64,000 nucleotides of DNA, taken from contig CACRXP010000189.1 of the NCBI GenBank assembly GCA_902702965.1, positions 642,011 through 706,010 of the forward strand, written 5' to 3'. Source of the DNA: Spirometra erinaceieuropaei (taxonomy: Eukaryota; Platyhelminthes; Cestoda; Diphyllobothriidea; Diphyllobothriidae). This document shows positions 8,629 to 19,053 of the stretch, piece by piece; the stretch's first letter is position 1; the number at the start of each line of letters is the position of its first letter. Made by a program: the position numbers and the translations under genes. The notes beneath the pieces were generated by a model. That model made no database searches and was not told the DNA's origin. It saw nothing but the letters and a program-made list of their open reading frames with translations.

Positions 8629-9614
8629 TACAGTGAATGACCGATCAAATGAAATGTTGGCCAAAATTCTAAAATGCATTTTCGATCAGGAAGGATTACT
8701 TAGAAAAGGTTGTAATACTGATTATCTTGCGGCAAAATCTTATAATATTTCGCTTTCGGCAGAATGTCGGCTTTTGATGACACTTCTCTTTAATGTCCCG
8801 TAAAAACCGCACTCGGTAAAAAATAACTATTTAGGAAACATGAATTTTTCACGCTGATTTTCGATGGTCTTACAAATTCAAATACATTTTATGAAAAACA
8901 TCGGTAAAAATATTATTTCTTTCACGCGTTTGATAAATAATCACGTCAAATTTATATTTTATATTCGAAGAAGGAGTATAATTAGGTTTTGAAAAAGTTT
9001 TCTAATTCTCAATTAGTTCGGAGTTTGGTCAGCTGTTTCATTAGCGTTTAGTGATTTCAGTCTACAAGGTGCATGCGTTCCGCGTAACGACAATCATGCA
9101 TTCCCCCATGCCTTTGAAAAGATACTATAAAATGTTGTCATGAATGCGAAATATGATGTAAATTGTATGAGTAGCAGTAGTAAACGGACGCGTGCTATGC
9201 TGTACGAATGGACATTGCACGGTTTTAAGAAAGTCATGTTAAGAAACTTTTTTAAAACCTAATGATACTCCTTCTTCGAATATAAAATACAAAGTTGACG
9301 TGATTTGGCATCGAACGCGTGCAAGAAAAATATTTTTGTCGATGTTTTTCATAAAATTTATTTGAATTTGAAAGACCATCGAAAATCAGCGTGAAAAATC
9401 CATGTTTCCTAAATAGTTATTTTTTACCGAGTGCGGTTTTTACGGGAGATTAAAGAAAAGTGTCACCAAAAGCCGACATTCTACCGAGTGCGAAATATTA
9501 CAAGATTGTGCCGCACGATAATCAGTATTGCAACCTTACCTAAGTAATCCTTCCTGATCGAAAATGCATTTTAGAATTTTGGCCAACATTTCACTTGATC
9601 GGTCACTCACTGTA
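8629..9614. mobile_element. Palindromic TA-type MITE, family 1
   Basis: It begins TACAGTGAATGACCGATC and ends GATCGGTCACTCACTGTA. Arms of roughly 400 bp are near reverse complements (compare 8820-8960 with 9290-9430). The central ~200 bp includes the motif gatttcagtctacaaggtgcatgcgttccgcgt. No transposase is encoded. The CAGTG-type ends flanked by TA fit Tc1/mariner-like mobilisation in trans. Confidence 0.88.
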
Positions 9615-10548
9615 CCCTAAAAGTGGAAAGGTAGCGAATAGGTTCGTAATATAAAGAGAAAGGCACGTTCTTCCATTGATGGTAGAAAAATCATACTTTT
9701 TTAGCAATGCGAAAAAACAGCTAAAATTGTTGAAAGTTCTTTTGGCATTGCCGTGTATAAACATAAAGTACAAAAACGCTTTAAATAAGAGACATATTAG
9801 GGAGAGTTTTATAACTCGTTGAATGTATACTCGTTGCCGACTTCTGGAGTTTCATGTTTAATTGAGTATGCAGTTGTGATCAAAACGACCATCTATATGA
9901 AAGGGAACGCCTAACTACTCACTACTTCATCAAATGTTTTCGAGAAGTATTTTATCTTAAAGTTTTTTACAAACAAAATGCGGAATATTACTTTATGAGC
10001 AATCGACTGAAAACACTAAAAGCCGTAATGCTTTAAGTGTAATGCCAAGGCCGATCTGAAACTCAACGTGGTCCAGAATATAGTAAAAGAGCAATTTAGT
10101 TTTAAGGAAGGAAATTTCTCGTTATATTCACAAAACGGTATGTTTAAGTTTATCAGATACCAGCCGGTCTGACGAAAAACGCCCTTTAAAAATGTTTAAT
10201 TCCTATGACATTTGTATCGGCGAACTTCACGAATATCCCGTTTGCCTAATTAAACCGTATCTCAGTTAATTCTAATACAAAAAATACAAGGAGTTAACAG
10301 AAAACCTTTTTGGAATTCATGCTCAGGATATGGGCTGTTGGTAAACCGCCATATCTGGCATTACACTAATTCTTGAAGACTAGTTAAATGCAGACGTCAT
10401 CAAAAGCATATCATTAAATGTCATTTTGCTTGTGCTGTTATAATTACTGCGCTTTTTGCTTGGACAGGACTGTACATATCAAACTGAAGTTTGCACAATT
10501 TCAACCATTCTTTCGGATAGGCGCAGACTAGTGCGACCAATAAAAACG
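9615..10548. repeat. R6 dispersed repeat (core 9780-10045)
   Basis: The core shares an ordered set of motifs with 16.11-16.41 kb: gttgcyga, tgagt, accaaaacggc or similar, gaacgcc, actcactacttca, gaagta, ttagcaatcg and aaaagcacta. No coding potential is visible. Neighbouring sequence to 10.5 kb has no match I can see. Confidence 0.55.
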
Positions 10549-11258
10549 TGTCCACAGAAACAGATGAAATAATAGATGAAAACCTATCCCTAACTTCTCA
10601 GCGTAATATAGGATTGCCAGGAAATAGTATTTAAACCATTGCTGCAGAGAAAAATCGTGAGATAGCATGGCCAGGCGTTTTCTTAGGAGTTCACTCGCAG
10701 CGTCTTCTCGAAAATAGACTCTGAGGAACATTGTTTTTTTTAGGGAGTTTGTATGGTGAGCTATTACGGTCGCTTAGAAATATTCTCTGCTTTAAACCTG
10801 TCATGATACCCGTCTTCTTGAAGCAAGTTCTGCATATTTCTGAGGTCCTTCTCGGTGCTGTCTTACAAAAAATTGCTAGCAATTTGCACTGAATACCGGA
10901 TGGGAGTGAAATTTCTGGAGCTCGTGTATTATCCAGACCAGGTTTTCTTCCCATAGACGCTCATACGGACACATCCGTCAGGTCTCCTGTTTAGACGGAC
11001 AGCTAAGAAAGGAATTAAACCAGTCGTTTCCATCTACAGCGTGAACGTAATCGATTTCTAGCATTTAAAATGGTAGCTACGTCTTTTGTGGTGGAAGTGG
11101 CAAAGATTATAATCAACCTAGGGGGACAGTATTGTTTCAGCTTATTGGTCCGACTGCTTATCTAAATTTCTCAAGCTTGCCGATGAAGACATCAGCCAAA
11201 AGAGATCTATGAAATGGGTCCACAGCAACACCGTCTAGTTGTCTTTAGAGTTGGTTGT
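10549..11258 (-). pseudogene. PLE reverse transcriptase fragment, duplicated unit 1
   Basis: Read on the minus strand, in broken frames and in family order: QLDGVAVD then RSLLADVFIGKLEKF (RT region normally DGVAMGSPLGPLLAD), KDVATILNARN, RRPDGCVRMSV, a PIRYSVQ segment, NLLQEDGYHDRFK, and FREDAASELLRKRL with FPGNPILR-like residues. These belong to the catalytic and thumb part of a Penelope-type RT. The YVDD motif is not recognisable and there are multiple stops and shifts. The unit is repeated directly after 11262. A stop just upstream of QLDGV is shared by both units, so the duplication came after inactivation. Confidence 0.8.
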
Positions 11259-11261
11259 GGA

Positions 11262-11972
11262 AAAAAGAACAGAAACAAAAAAAGAATAGATGACAACCTA
11301 TCCGTAACGTCTCAGCGTAAAATAGGATTGTCAGGAAGTAGTATTTAAACCATTGCTGCCGAGAAGGTTCGTGAGGTAGCATGACCAGGCGTTTTCTTAG
11401 GAGTTCACTCGCAGCGTCTTCTCGAAAATAGACTCTGAGGAACATCGTATTCTTTTAGGAAGTTTGCGTGGTGGGTTTTAACGGTCGCTCAGAAATACTC
11501 TCTGCTTTAAACCTGTCATGAGACCCGTTTCCCGAAGCAAGTTCTGGATATTTCTGAACTCCTTCTCGGTGCTGTCTTACAAAAAATTGCTAGCAATTTG
11601 CACTGAACACCGGATGGGAGTGAAATTTCTGGAGTTCGTGTATTATCCAGACCAGGTTTTCTTCAGATAGACACTCCTACGGACACATCCGTCAGGTCTC
11701 CTGTTTAGACGGACACCTAAGAAAGGGCGCAAACCAGTCGTTTCCATCTACAGCGTGAACGTAATCGACTTCTGGCATTTAAAAGGGTAGCTACGTCTTT
11801 TGTGGTGGCGGTGGCAAAGATTATAACTAATCTAGGGACCATATTGTGTCAACTTATTGGTTCGACTACTAAGTTAAATTTCCCAAGCTTGGCGATGAAG
11901 ATATTAGCCAAAAAAGATCTATGAAATCGGTCCACTGCAACACCGTCTATTTGTCTTTAGAGTTGGTTGTTA
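11262..11972 (-). pseudogene. PLE reverse transcriptase fragment, duplicated unit 2
   Basis: Direct copy of the preceding ~700 bp: QIDGVAVD, FHRSFLANIFIAKLGKF, later FREDAASELLRKRLVML. Homology to PLE RT may continue upstream to about 12.0 kb on this strand, but it is weak. It has the same inactivating stop as unit 1. Differences between units are scattered substitutions and short indels. Confidence 0.8.
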
Positions 11973-12120
11973 AAAAATAACTGCCCATTTGTTGTGCATC
12001 TTAGTAACAATTCCTTGAGTGTGTTCGTCGGAATTCCTATTTCGTGGTGTTTGGTTGAGAGAAATTAGCATATGTATTCAACTTTTTTCGGTGACCGGAA
12101 CCGAGCCAGGGCCTGTTAGC

Positions 12121-12210
12121 AACAGCAGAGGCGGCCGCTATCAGGTTACGAAAGCCGCTCTTCTGCACACAGAAGAATCTCCTTCAGGATTTGCGAAAGT
12201 CGAAAGTCAA
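12121..12210 (+). pseudogene. R3 fragment with conserved AIRLRKP peptide
   Basis: The frame from 'aca gca gag' reads TAEAAAIRLRKPLFCTQKN and ends ...KSKVN. It matches the R3 peptide at 21.3 kb and 62.8 kb. The fragment is cut by the palindromic MITE that starts at ~12.21 kb. Confidence 0.7.
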
Positions 12211-13182
12211 CTTATGGAATATTAGCCGAAATTCTGAAGTCGTTTTCGACTCAAAAAGAGTACTTAAGTCAGGTTGTAACACTAATTACCATGCAGCGTA
12301 ATCCCATAACAATTCAGTTACTTCAAGATGCCAGCTTTTGGATGAAATGTATTCTGGCGGCCTGCAGAAACTACATTCTGCAAAAATGACCACCTAAGTT
12401 GTATGAATTTTTCTAATTGATTTTCAATGCCCCTATAAATTTAAATATATATTATTGAAAATATGCATAAAAGTATTTGTTCCTTTTTATCGTTTGGTAG
12501 AAAACCATGTCTTCTTTAAATCTGAAACTTGGAGAAAGGAAGTGATTCAGTTTCTAAACAGTTTCCAATTATGAAATATTTTAAGGCAGAGGACTACCCG
12601 TTCATGAAGTATCGTATCTTTGCATTTAGTAATGTTGCTCGTAAAGTTTACAATAGGGCTTAAATCCACTGCTAAATTGTATGGACCTACAATCCCATTT
12701 TTAATTTTGTAAAGAAATATATGGTTATCCCTACATTGAAAATATATAGCTTGTAAATGTATAGCTTGTAAATGTAGCGGTAGGATGTGTTCAAAAGTTT
12801 TCAGGAGTCGGAAAAGTTTGTGAAAGCCGCATTTTAATAACATTTTCAGGTATATAGTTTAACAAATGTGCTATCTTCTATTAAATGTGTAAAATAATGA
12901 ATACTTTCATATGAATTTTCTATGAAATTTGTTTAAATTTTAAGGACATCAAGGATGAACAAGAAACATCATACTGCTTAAGTAGTCTTTTTTGCAGAGT
13001 GCTATTTTTGCAGGCGGCCGGAATGAAGTTCACGTAAAAGCCGGCGTCTTGATGCGACGGAATTATTATGGGATTGTGGTGTAGGTTTATTAGTATCACA
13101 GCCCTGCTAAAGTAATATTTTCGGGATGAAGGGGTATTTCATAATTTTTGTTAACATTTCGGGAGTTTACACATCCATTGTA
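12211..13182. mobile_element. Palindromic TA-type MITE, family 2-like, degenerate
   Basis: The left end is damaged; the right end reads cacatccattgta. The internal order ('ttaagtcaggttgtaac...atgcagcgtaatccc', the gaaaatatgcataaaagtatt block, and the mirrored right half) matches other copies. It is more diverged than the copies at 19.9 and 53.6 kb. Confidence 0.7.
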
Positions 13183-13329
13183 CACGCATCTATGTGCACC
13201 TTCCGCTCTAACCGCAGCCCTGGCATGATTCATATCACCCTTCCCCCAAACACCCATATTCCCACATCCCATTTATGTTTTAAGACAAACTGTAATCGAC
13301 TTCATTTACCACTGACGCGTTTTACTTGA

Positions 13330-13990
13330 CCTTGTTAACGTACAAATGTACAGGCCTAACGAGAATTTAACGAAAACATACGTATGCTCGTCAACTGGTT
13401 ATAGGCGAAGATTGCTCATGCGAAGTTTTAGTACTGATTATCGTGCAATCAAATCACAGGGTATTTCAGTTGAAATTGGATACCGACTTGTAAAAATGTG
13501 TTTTCCGGCCGCCCGCAAAAATAGCTGGGACAAGCTCGAGAATATTCTTGCATAAACTCGTCTGACAAAAACTTGTGTATTCCTTAAATTCTGAACTTAA
13601 ATAAAGGACAATTTTTTAAATTCCCAAGTAATTCTGAAGCACGCCAGCAATTAGGCTTGCATTTAGGGCATCCAGTTCATAAGTTCTATTCTTCGCATGC
13701 AAAAATCCCAAATGCCTCTATGTCACAAGAATGTAGTCATACGGGACTCATAAAAATCTGCAAGGAATTTGTTCTGGACTTCGTAAAGTGCATTAATAAA
13801 TTTCCAGAAACGATGTTATTTGGATGGACATTGATGGACCTCAAAATCTTATGATTGTGAGCTTGTTTTAACTGAAAGCCATTCTTTGTATAATTGAAAA
13901 ATTTGTAAAGGGCATGATCTACTACCAAATGACTACAAGACTGGGTATTTATATGAATGTTTTCCATAAAATATACAGTATATGTGTTGT
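13330..13990. mobile_element. Old remnant of palindromic MITE
   Basis: Scattered motifs survive: 'gtactgattatcgtgcaatc', 'gtatttcagttgaa...gataccgactt' and 'tttggatggacattgatggacctc'. Ends are not identifiable. Confidence 0.5.
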
Positions 13991-14002
13991 TTCATGAATT
14001 TA

Positions 14003-14690
14003 TAACCGAAAATCAGAAATTTGTTTTCAATTGGAAAAGATTACTTGAGTAGGGTTGTAATGTTAATTATCATGCAGCATAATCCTAAGATATTTCGGTC
14101 ACTCCAGGATGTCCAATTTTGAGCTAGCCTTTTTTTGCCGTCTGCAAAAACAATGCTCCATAAAAATAACTATTGTGTATAATGTATTTTTCCTTTTGAT
14201 TTCCGATGTCCATATAAATTCATTTGAATTTTATAGAAAACCTATATGAAAATATTACTTACGGTGCTAATTTGAAAGCAAATTACGTCTTCTGCAAATG
14301 TTCTATTTGAAAAGAGAGTACCCGTTGGTGTTGGCAATGCTTCTGATTATAAGATTTTTCAAGACCATGAAATACCCATGCATACAACATCGGATCAGTA
14401 AGATAACTAATACGACGTGTAAAGCATACGACCTGACTAAGCCCGTTGAGCAAGTTAATGAGTCCTATATGAAGTCTTTCTAACAGCGTAGAGAAATTTA
14501 CGATATTTCTTTGACGGGATATAAACATGCATAAAGATTGGCGATCCTGAATACAAGTTCAACGGGAGATGGGGTAAAAAGTAGTAAAGCAAGAATACAC
14601 TCTTTGTAAGTGGAAAATTTAAAAAAACCATAATTTTTGCCAAACATGTGCATAAAAGGATATTTTTGTGAGTTCCGTAAAATGCTTGGT
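14003..14690. mobile_element. Old palindromic MITE copy, right end replaced by SINE
   Basis: The left half is clear (ggaaaagattacttgagtag, atcatgcagcataatcc, aggatgtccaatttt). The right half fades near 14690, where sequence leading into SINE-2 follows. Frames on either strand here are not conserved in the related copies. Confidence 0.6.
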
Positions 14691-14721
14691 GAGCGTCCCT
14701 CTGAGTAACTGACAGGACAAC

Positions 14722-14880
14722 GGGCCCGTGGCTCAGTGGTTGGTGGCGTTGGACTTCTAGCAGGCAGTGTTTCATATTTCGAAGCTAGGTATGGCTGGCT
14801 GACGTCGGTTAATAAGCGCCAGAAATGGCCACTCCAGTCCCCCTTCGATTTGTCGGTAATGTTATTCAGCACTGACTACG
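14722..14880 (+). mobile_element. SINE-2, tRNA-derived
   Basis: The head gggcccgtggctcagtggtt is an A-box region. The B-box region is decayed (tttcgaagctaggtatgg). The body (taataagcgccagaaatggccactccagtc...tttgtcggtaat) matches the reverse of 25.10-25.20 kb. Confidence 0.75.
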
Positions 14881-15014
14881 TACAATTGATAAAAGTGGAC
14901 CAGACAGGTCTACCCCAGTCCGTCATCTAGCACTGCTTCCCTATCTGATGTCGGAAATGCTGGAAACTCCAAATCCGGTGGGACACACTGCCAGTCCCGG
15001 AATGGGCGTGGCCA

Positions 15015-15064
15015 TAGAGAGAGGAAGAGAGAGAAGGAGGGAGAGTTTGAGAGAGAGAGAGAGA
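15015..15064. repeat. GA-rich microsatellite
   Basis: Imperfect (GA)n and (GGA)n run ending in a pure (GA) stretch. Confidence 0.9.
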
Positions 15065-15790
15065 GCGTGGCGACAAATGAGCTGGCATTTGCCATCTTAG
15101 CCTTTTTCGACAAACCTATCAAACAGAAGTCATTCCTTCAGAATCACAATGTGCCCCCACCATCCCTCCCTAACGGAAGCAAGATGGGCAGAAGTTTGAT
15201 TAGAATTCCGGCACTGGACCGCATATGCTAGACGTTGCATTTCTCCCGCCCCCCCCTGAAAAACGCCAGCAAAACCCTAACAGCGTCGGTGACAGGAGGC
15301 GCAGCTGGCCCCAATAAGGCATTCATCACTGCCTACCTGCTAAGGCTTGTTGACATTTGGATTGTATGAAATCCGAGGCCGTTACTGCAAGCAGTCCTCA
15401 GGCTAGTGAAAGGCCCAAATCGAAGAACGTAGCAGGGACAGTTTCTTTGTCATATCCTTTGGACAAACACAGCCGCCTAGCGGTAAAAACGCCTCCTGAA
15501 AACAACCGACAGGACAGCAGGTCCCTGACTAAATCGAAGAACCTTAAATTTAACACTCAGTGGCCACTGAATTCGGTTTGAGTTTTAGGTCCCGCAACCA
15601 CTGGAATCGGGTTAGAAGCCCACAGACCATTTTTTAAGAGAACCAGACTTTTTGTCGACTTTTAAAAGTCAGCTTAGCAGATCTGCCCTAAAGTACAGGA
15701 GTCATGCACAATGGCAATGCTTCTTTTAAACGGACTAAAATTGTTCTATCATTTATAAAATTCTATGGGCTGACAGCAAAATTACCCTCA
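15065..15790. other. No recognised feature
   Basis: A 74-codon frame at 15357-15581 has no recognisable domain or internal match. Confidence 0.4.
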
Positions 15791-15799
15791 CCAAGTAGT

Positions 15800-16518
15800 T
15801 ATTTTCAGTTTTCAGTATATGAAACAGTACTTTTGTGTGGTCTAGTTTCTGTGTTTACGTAATCTAAAAATGGAGTGAGTAAAACATACACAACGTCAAC
15901 AAAATACCAGTATTTATAGGGCCACTTTGCCGTGCGTTCATAACCGTAGGACGGAAACAGACAAAAATTTAAAGGCGCGTTTTTCTGATTGCGACAGATA
16001 AATATATGTATTTTACGTTACGCGGAAGAAGCGGCCAAATCTGTCAATTTATCCTTGTCTTCGTCTTATTAAAGTACAAGCTACACAGACATCTGTCAAT
16101 GAAGTGTTACATTGAAGCACTTCTTAAAAAGTAACTTTTGAGAGAATGTTTCTAATTTATTGAAAACATTTTCGTTGCTGACTTTGATTGTGGACGCTCA
16201 GTTTATTTGACAATAAGATTTAATGTTTGGGTGAGTCGTCACTCGTGACCAAAACGGCAAACTACATGAAAAGGAACGCCCAAACACTCACTACTTCAGT
16301 GGATGTTTTTAAGAAGTATCTCATCTTGGAGGCTTTAACATGCACATACTACGTAATCTGCATTGATTAGCAATCGGATAAAAGCACTAAAATCATGAAG
16401 TATTCTATTCTTATTGTCATATTTGCTCAGTTTTTCACATAAACAGGCATTCTCTACATATAAAACCGAAATTTATTCAGTAGCAAGCATTTTTGCAGTT
16501 TTTGGAATTTTCCGCTCC
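15800..16518. repeat. R6 dispersed repeat (core 16110-16410)
   Basis: Same ordered motifs as at 9.78-10.05 kb. A weaker echo (gagtaatcgactagaaacattcattac) lies near 40.52 kb. Non-coding. Confidence 0.5.
16511..16518. repeat. 8-bp target-site duplication, left
   Basis: tccgctcc here pairs with tccgctct at 16910-16917, with 7 of 8 bases equal. Confidence 0.65.
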
Positions 16519-16909
16519 GGCAACGGTATAGAGAAGGACCCCACTTAACTGTCAGTAGAGTGTGGATCGTGTCAGACGTGATTTGTGTTAAGGGGGTTTT
16601 ATGGGTAGGGCATCACGCTAGACAGTAGGCAGACAAAATGAAAGAAAACACAGAAGTTGCCTGGATTTATGCCGGAAGTCTTATCCTATGCCATTGTACG
16701 ACAAAGGAAATGAGGTAGTAAGTAAACAATAAAAAAGTAAATTTCGCAAAATTACGAACTGTGGGTCAAGGTATGACTTCGTAGAAAGTATTTATTGTTG
16801 GTGGTGTAATTTCTGCAACAGCCTGCAAAGGTATGCCAAGATAAAACCACATATGGCGCGGTCCACAGTCTACTGACAGTTAAATAGTGACCTTCTCTAT
16901 ACCGTTGCC
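16519..16909. mobile_element. 391-bp MITE with ~55-bp terminal inverted repeats
   Basis: The left end reads ggcaacggtatagagaagg and the right end is its reverse complement (ccttctctataccgttgcc). Inverted similarity continues through aactgtcagtag...gtgga. The two ends are flanked by a near-exact 8-bp direct repeat. An 8-bp duplication suits the hAT or related superfamilies, but the termini are not typical hAT ends, so the class is uncertain. It encodes no transposase and sits in an R6 context. Confidence 0.8.
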
Positions 16910-17224
16910 TCCGCTCTTTCCCAAAATGGTATTTTCAGGTAACGTTCTATTACCTTTACTATTTCTTTTACGTTTTTAATTCCTTGAAATGTTGTTAAAG
17001 ATATTTGGTCCCGGAAGTGGTCTTGGTTTGCGAGTGATCAGCAATCATTTGTAAATTCCGACGTTTTTCATGGGTAAAGTCTCCTACCGTACGTACAAAG
17101 CAAATTCTCCGGTTGGGACAAATTCCGACTTCATGCGGACTTTGCCACGAGGCTGAAGTAACGTCTACTTAACCACTGGAAAAAAGACACTTGACAGATC
17201 CCGTCGTCAGTCTGCCATATCCAA
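16910..17224. other. No recognised feature
   Basis: It starts with the right 8-bp target duplication. Nothing else is recognised. Confidence 0.4.
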
Positions 17225-17360
17225 CCACAGGTTTGCGAGACCTAGGATTCAAGCCCGGGCTATTTGGTTGCATAAACCTGGTAATGGGCATGACTGGCTG
17301 ATGAAGGACACTAAGGGACAATCCACTTTCCCTTGTCTTCGTCGGCACTCCTTCTTTCAT
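17225..17360 (+). mobile_element. SINE-2 remnant
   Basis: The segments gtttgcgagacctaggattcaagcc (decayed B box), gggcatgactggctga and cccttgtcttcgtcgg appear in SINE-2 order. The head is missing. Confidence 0.45.
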
Positions 17361-17486
17361 AACCAATGTTTGCCATCTGACTAACTAGAAGGGCTCTAAA
17401 CTGATACACGAGACGCAGCGTGACAGGCGTGTCCGGCAATCTGGTCGGTAAATGGTCTTACCAGGATATATGCATATATGTTCTCT

Positions 17487-18032
17487 GGGAAACAGTAAAC
17501 TTTATTGTGTAAATTATGGAGACCGATTCCCCAGGTCGTCTTCAGACAACGGGCGTCCAAAAACAATTAACTTCTAGACCGAGTCTAAAAAGGATTCTAT
17601 GATTGGTTAAAGTACGGACTTCGGTCCAGAAGTTAACTGTTTTTGCAGTCCGTTGTCTGAAAATGACTTGGGGAACCAGTTCCGAAAATTTATGCAATAA
17701 AGTTTACTGTTTCCCAAATAATTTCATCTTCCTTATTATATTTCTAGGGATGCCTGTTTTTCAATTTATACGTAAAAACTTCGAGCGGAGTGTTCTGTTT
17801 TATGCTGGACGATGGGAAAAGTGTGCGATTCGCGAAATTTTGAAGCGAGAACAATTATCCTTCTTTCACCGATGTCGAAGCTATAGGATTCTACCGAAGT
17901 CTGTACTTTAACCAATCATCTAATTCTTTTTCAGACTCGATCTAGAAGTTAATTGTTTTTGCACGCCCGTTGTCTGAAGACGAGCTGGGGAACCAGACAC
18001 AAAAATTTGCACAATAAAGTTTACTGTTTCCT
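17487..18032. repeat. Fold-back cluster of a third retroelement-like 3' tail
   Basis: A tail containing 'gaagttaattgtttttg', 'ccgttgtctgaagacgagctgggg' and 'caataaagtttactgtttcc' occurs three times: minus at 17487-17590, plus at ~17626-17715 and plus at ~17935-18032. The outer copies form inverted arms (17487-17625 and 17893-18032). The AATAAA-like signal suggests a transcribed 3' end, but the parent element is not recognised. Confidence 0.65.
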
Positions 18033-18059
18033 AAAGAATTCCATCTTCCTAAATACATA

Positions 18060-18589
18060 TTTTGAATTGTAGAAAACATAAGAAACCAAGAAAGTTCGAT
18101 AGAGGAGGAAGAGAAGACAGTCTCTGGGATTAGTTGTTTGTTTTTTGTTCCAACTTTTAGAAGTATTCACGCAAGTCCAGCGTCAAGGGATAAATAAATG
18201 TTCAGGTCACTGCACAGTCAACTCACGTCTGCTCAAAGTGACCTTTAGCCATGCCGTTGATTTATTCAAGCAGCATCTAGTAAGAGGCGAATAAATCGAT
18301 ACTTTTATTGATCTAGTCTTCAGTAAGGAATGAGTACACATCGATTTACTAGCTTTCGGAAGCAAACAAGCTCATATATACGTGTATGAGGCCTCCGGAA
18401 AACTTTTGTTTGTCTAAACTGCACACGTGACCGCCACGCTGACGAGGGCTCCCTCACTGTTGTTGGCCTGCCCCTTGTTTCATTAGGACTGACTCGCATA
18501 TGAAAAAATTATTTCGTAATTGAGAAAATTTCGGTGAGAGTATTCAGAAGATTAGATGACCAGTATACGTTTGTTTTCAGTACATTTAT
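18060..18589. other. No recognised feature
   Basis: No gene, RNA or matching repeat seen. Confidence 0.4.
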
Positions 18590-18960
18590 ATGGGAACGGG
18601 GTCAAGTTAAGCATGCCAGTGATTAGAGAAACTGATCAAAGTTCGTTTTGAAACGAGCGGAGTGAGAGCCGAAAGGTGCAGAAAGTTGCATGTAATTAGT
18701 CGACCTTTGACCTGAATCCGAATGAAGCCCTTCTGAGCGCGCAAAACCGGGTTTTGTAATTTGGTTGCGGCCGCTTCTGTTGCTGCTAATAGACGCTGGT
18801 CAGTAGCTTAGGCTATCTCGAAAGGGCCTTATAAATCACACAAAAAGCATCGCTGGGATCCCCACAATGCCCGGAATTCAGAACATATGCACTAGTTGCG
18901 TTTTCTATGCGCCCAGGTTCGCCTTTCCCCAACCATGCCGGGGGTGTTAACGTATTCTTT
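18590..18960 (-). repeat. R3 dispersed repeat copy with conserved peptide, decayed
   Basis: On the minus strand the sequence encodes DAFCVIYKALSR then a stop and an altered frame. The order caacaccccyggcatg, cgcatagaaaacgcaact, gtgatttataaggcc and ggtcaaaggtcgac matches 21.15-21.43 kb and 62.7-62.95 kb. Its other end (atgccagtgattagagaaactgatcaaag) matches 41.06 and 60.06 kb. Confidence 0.7.
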
Positions 18961-19053
18961 TCGGTAAACACTGACTCCTGAGACAAATATAATCTGCTGC
19001 ATGGTAGCAAGTGAAAGATTAGATGTACATTGATGTGATTTGAGGTGGTAACC

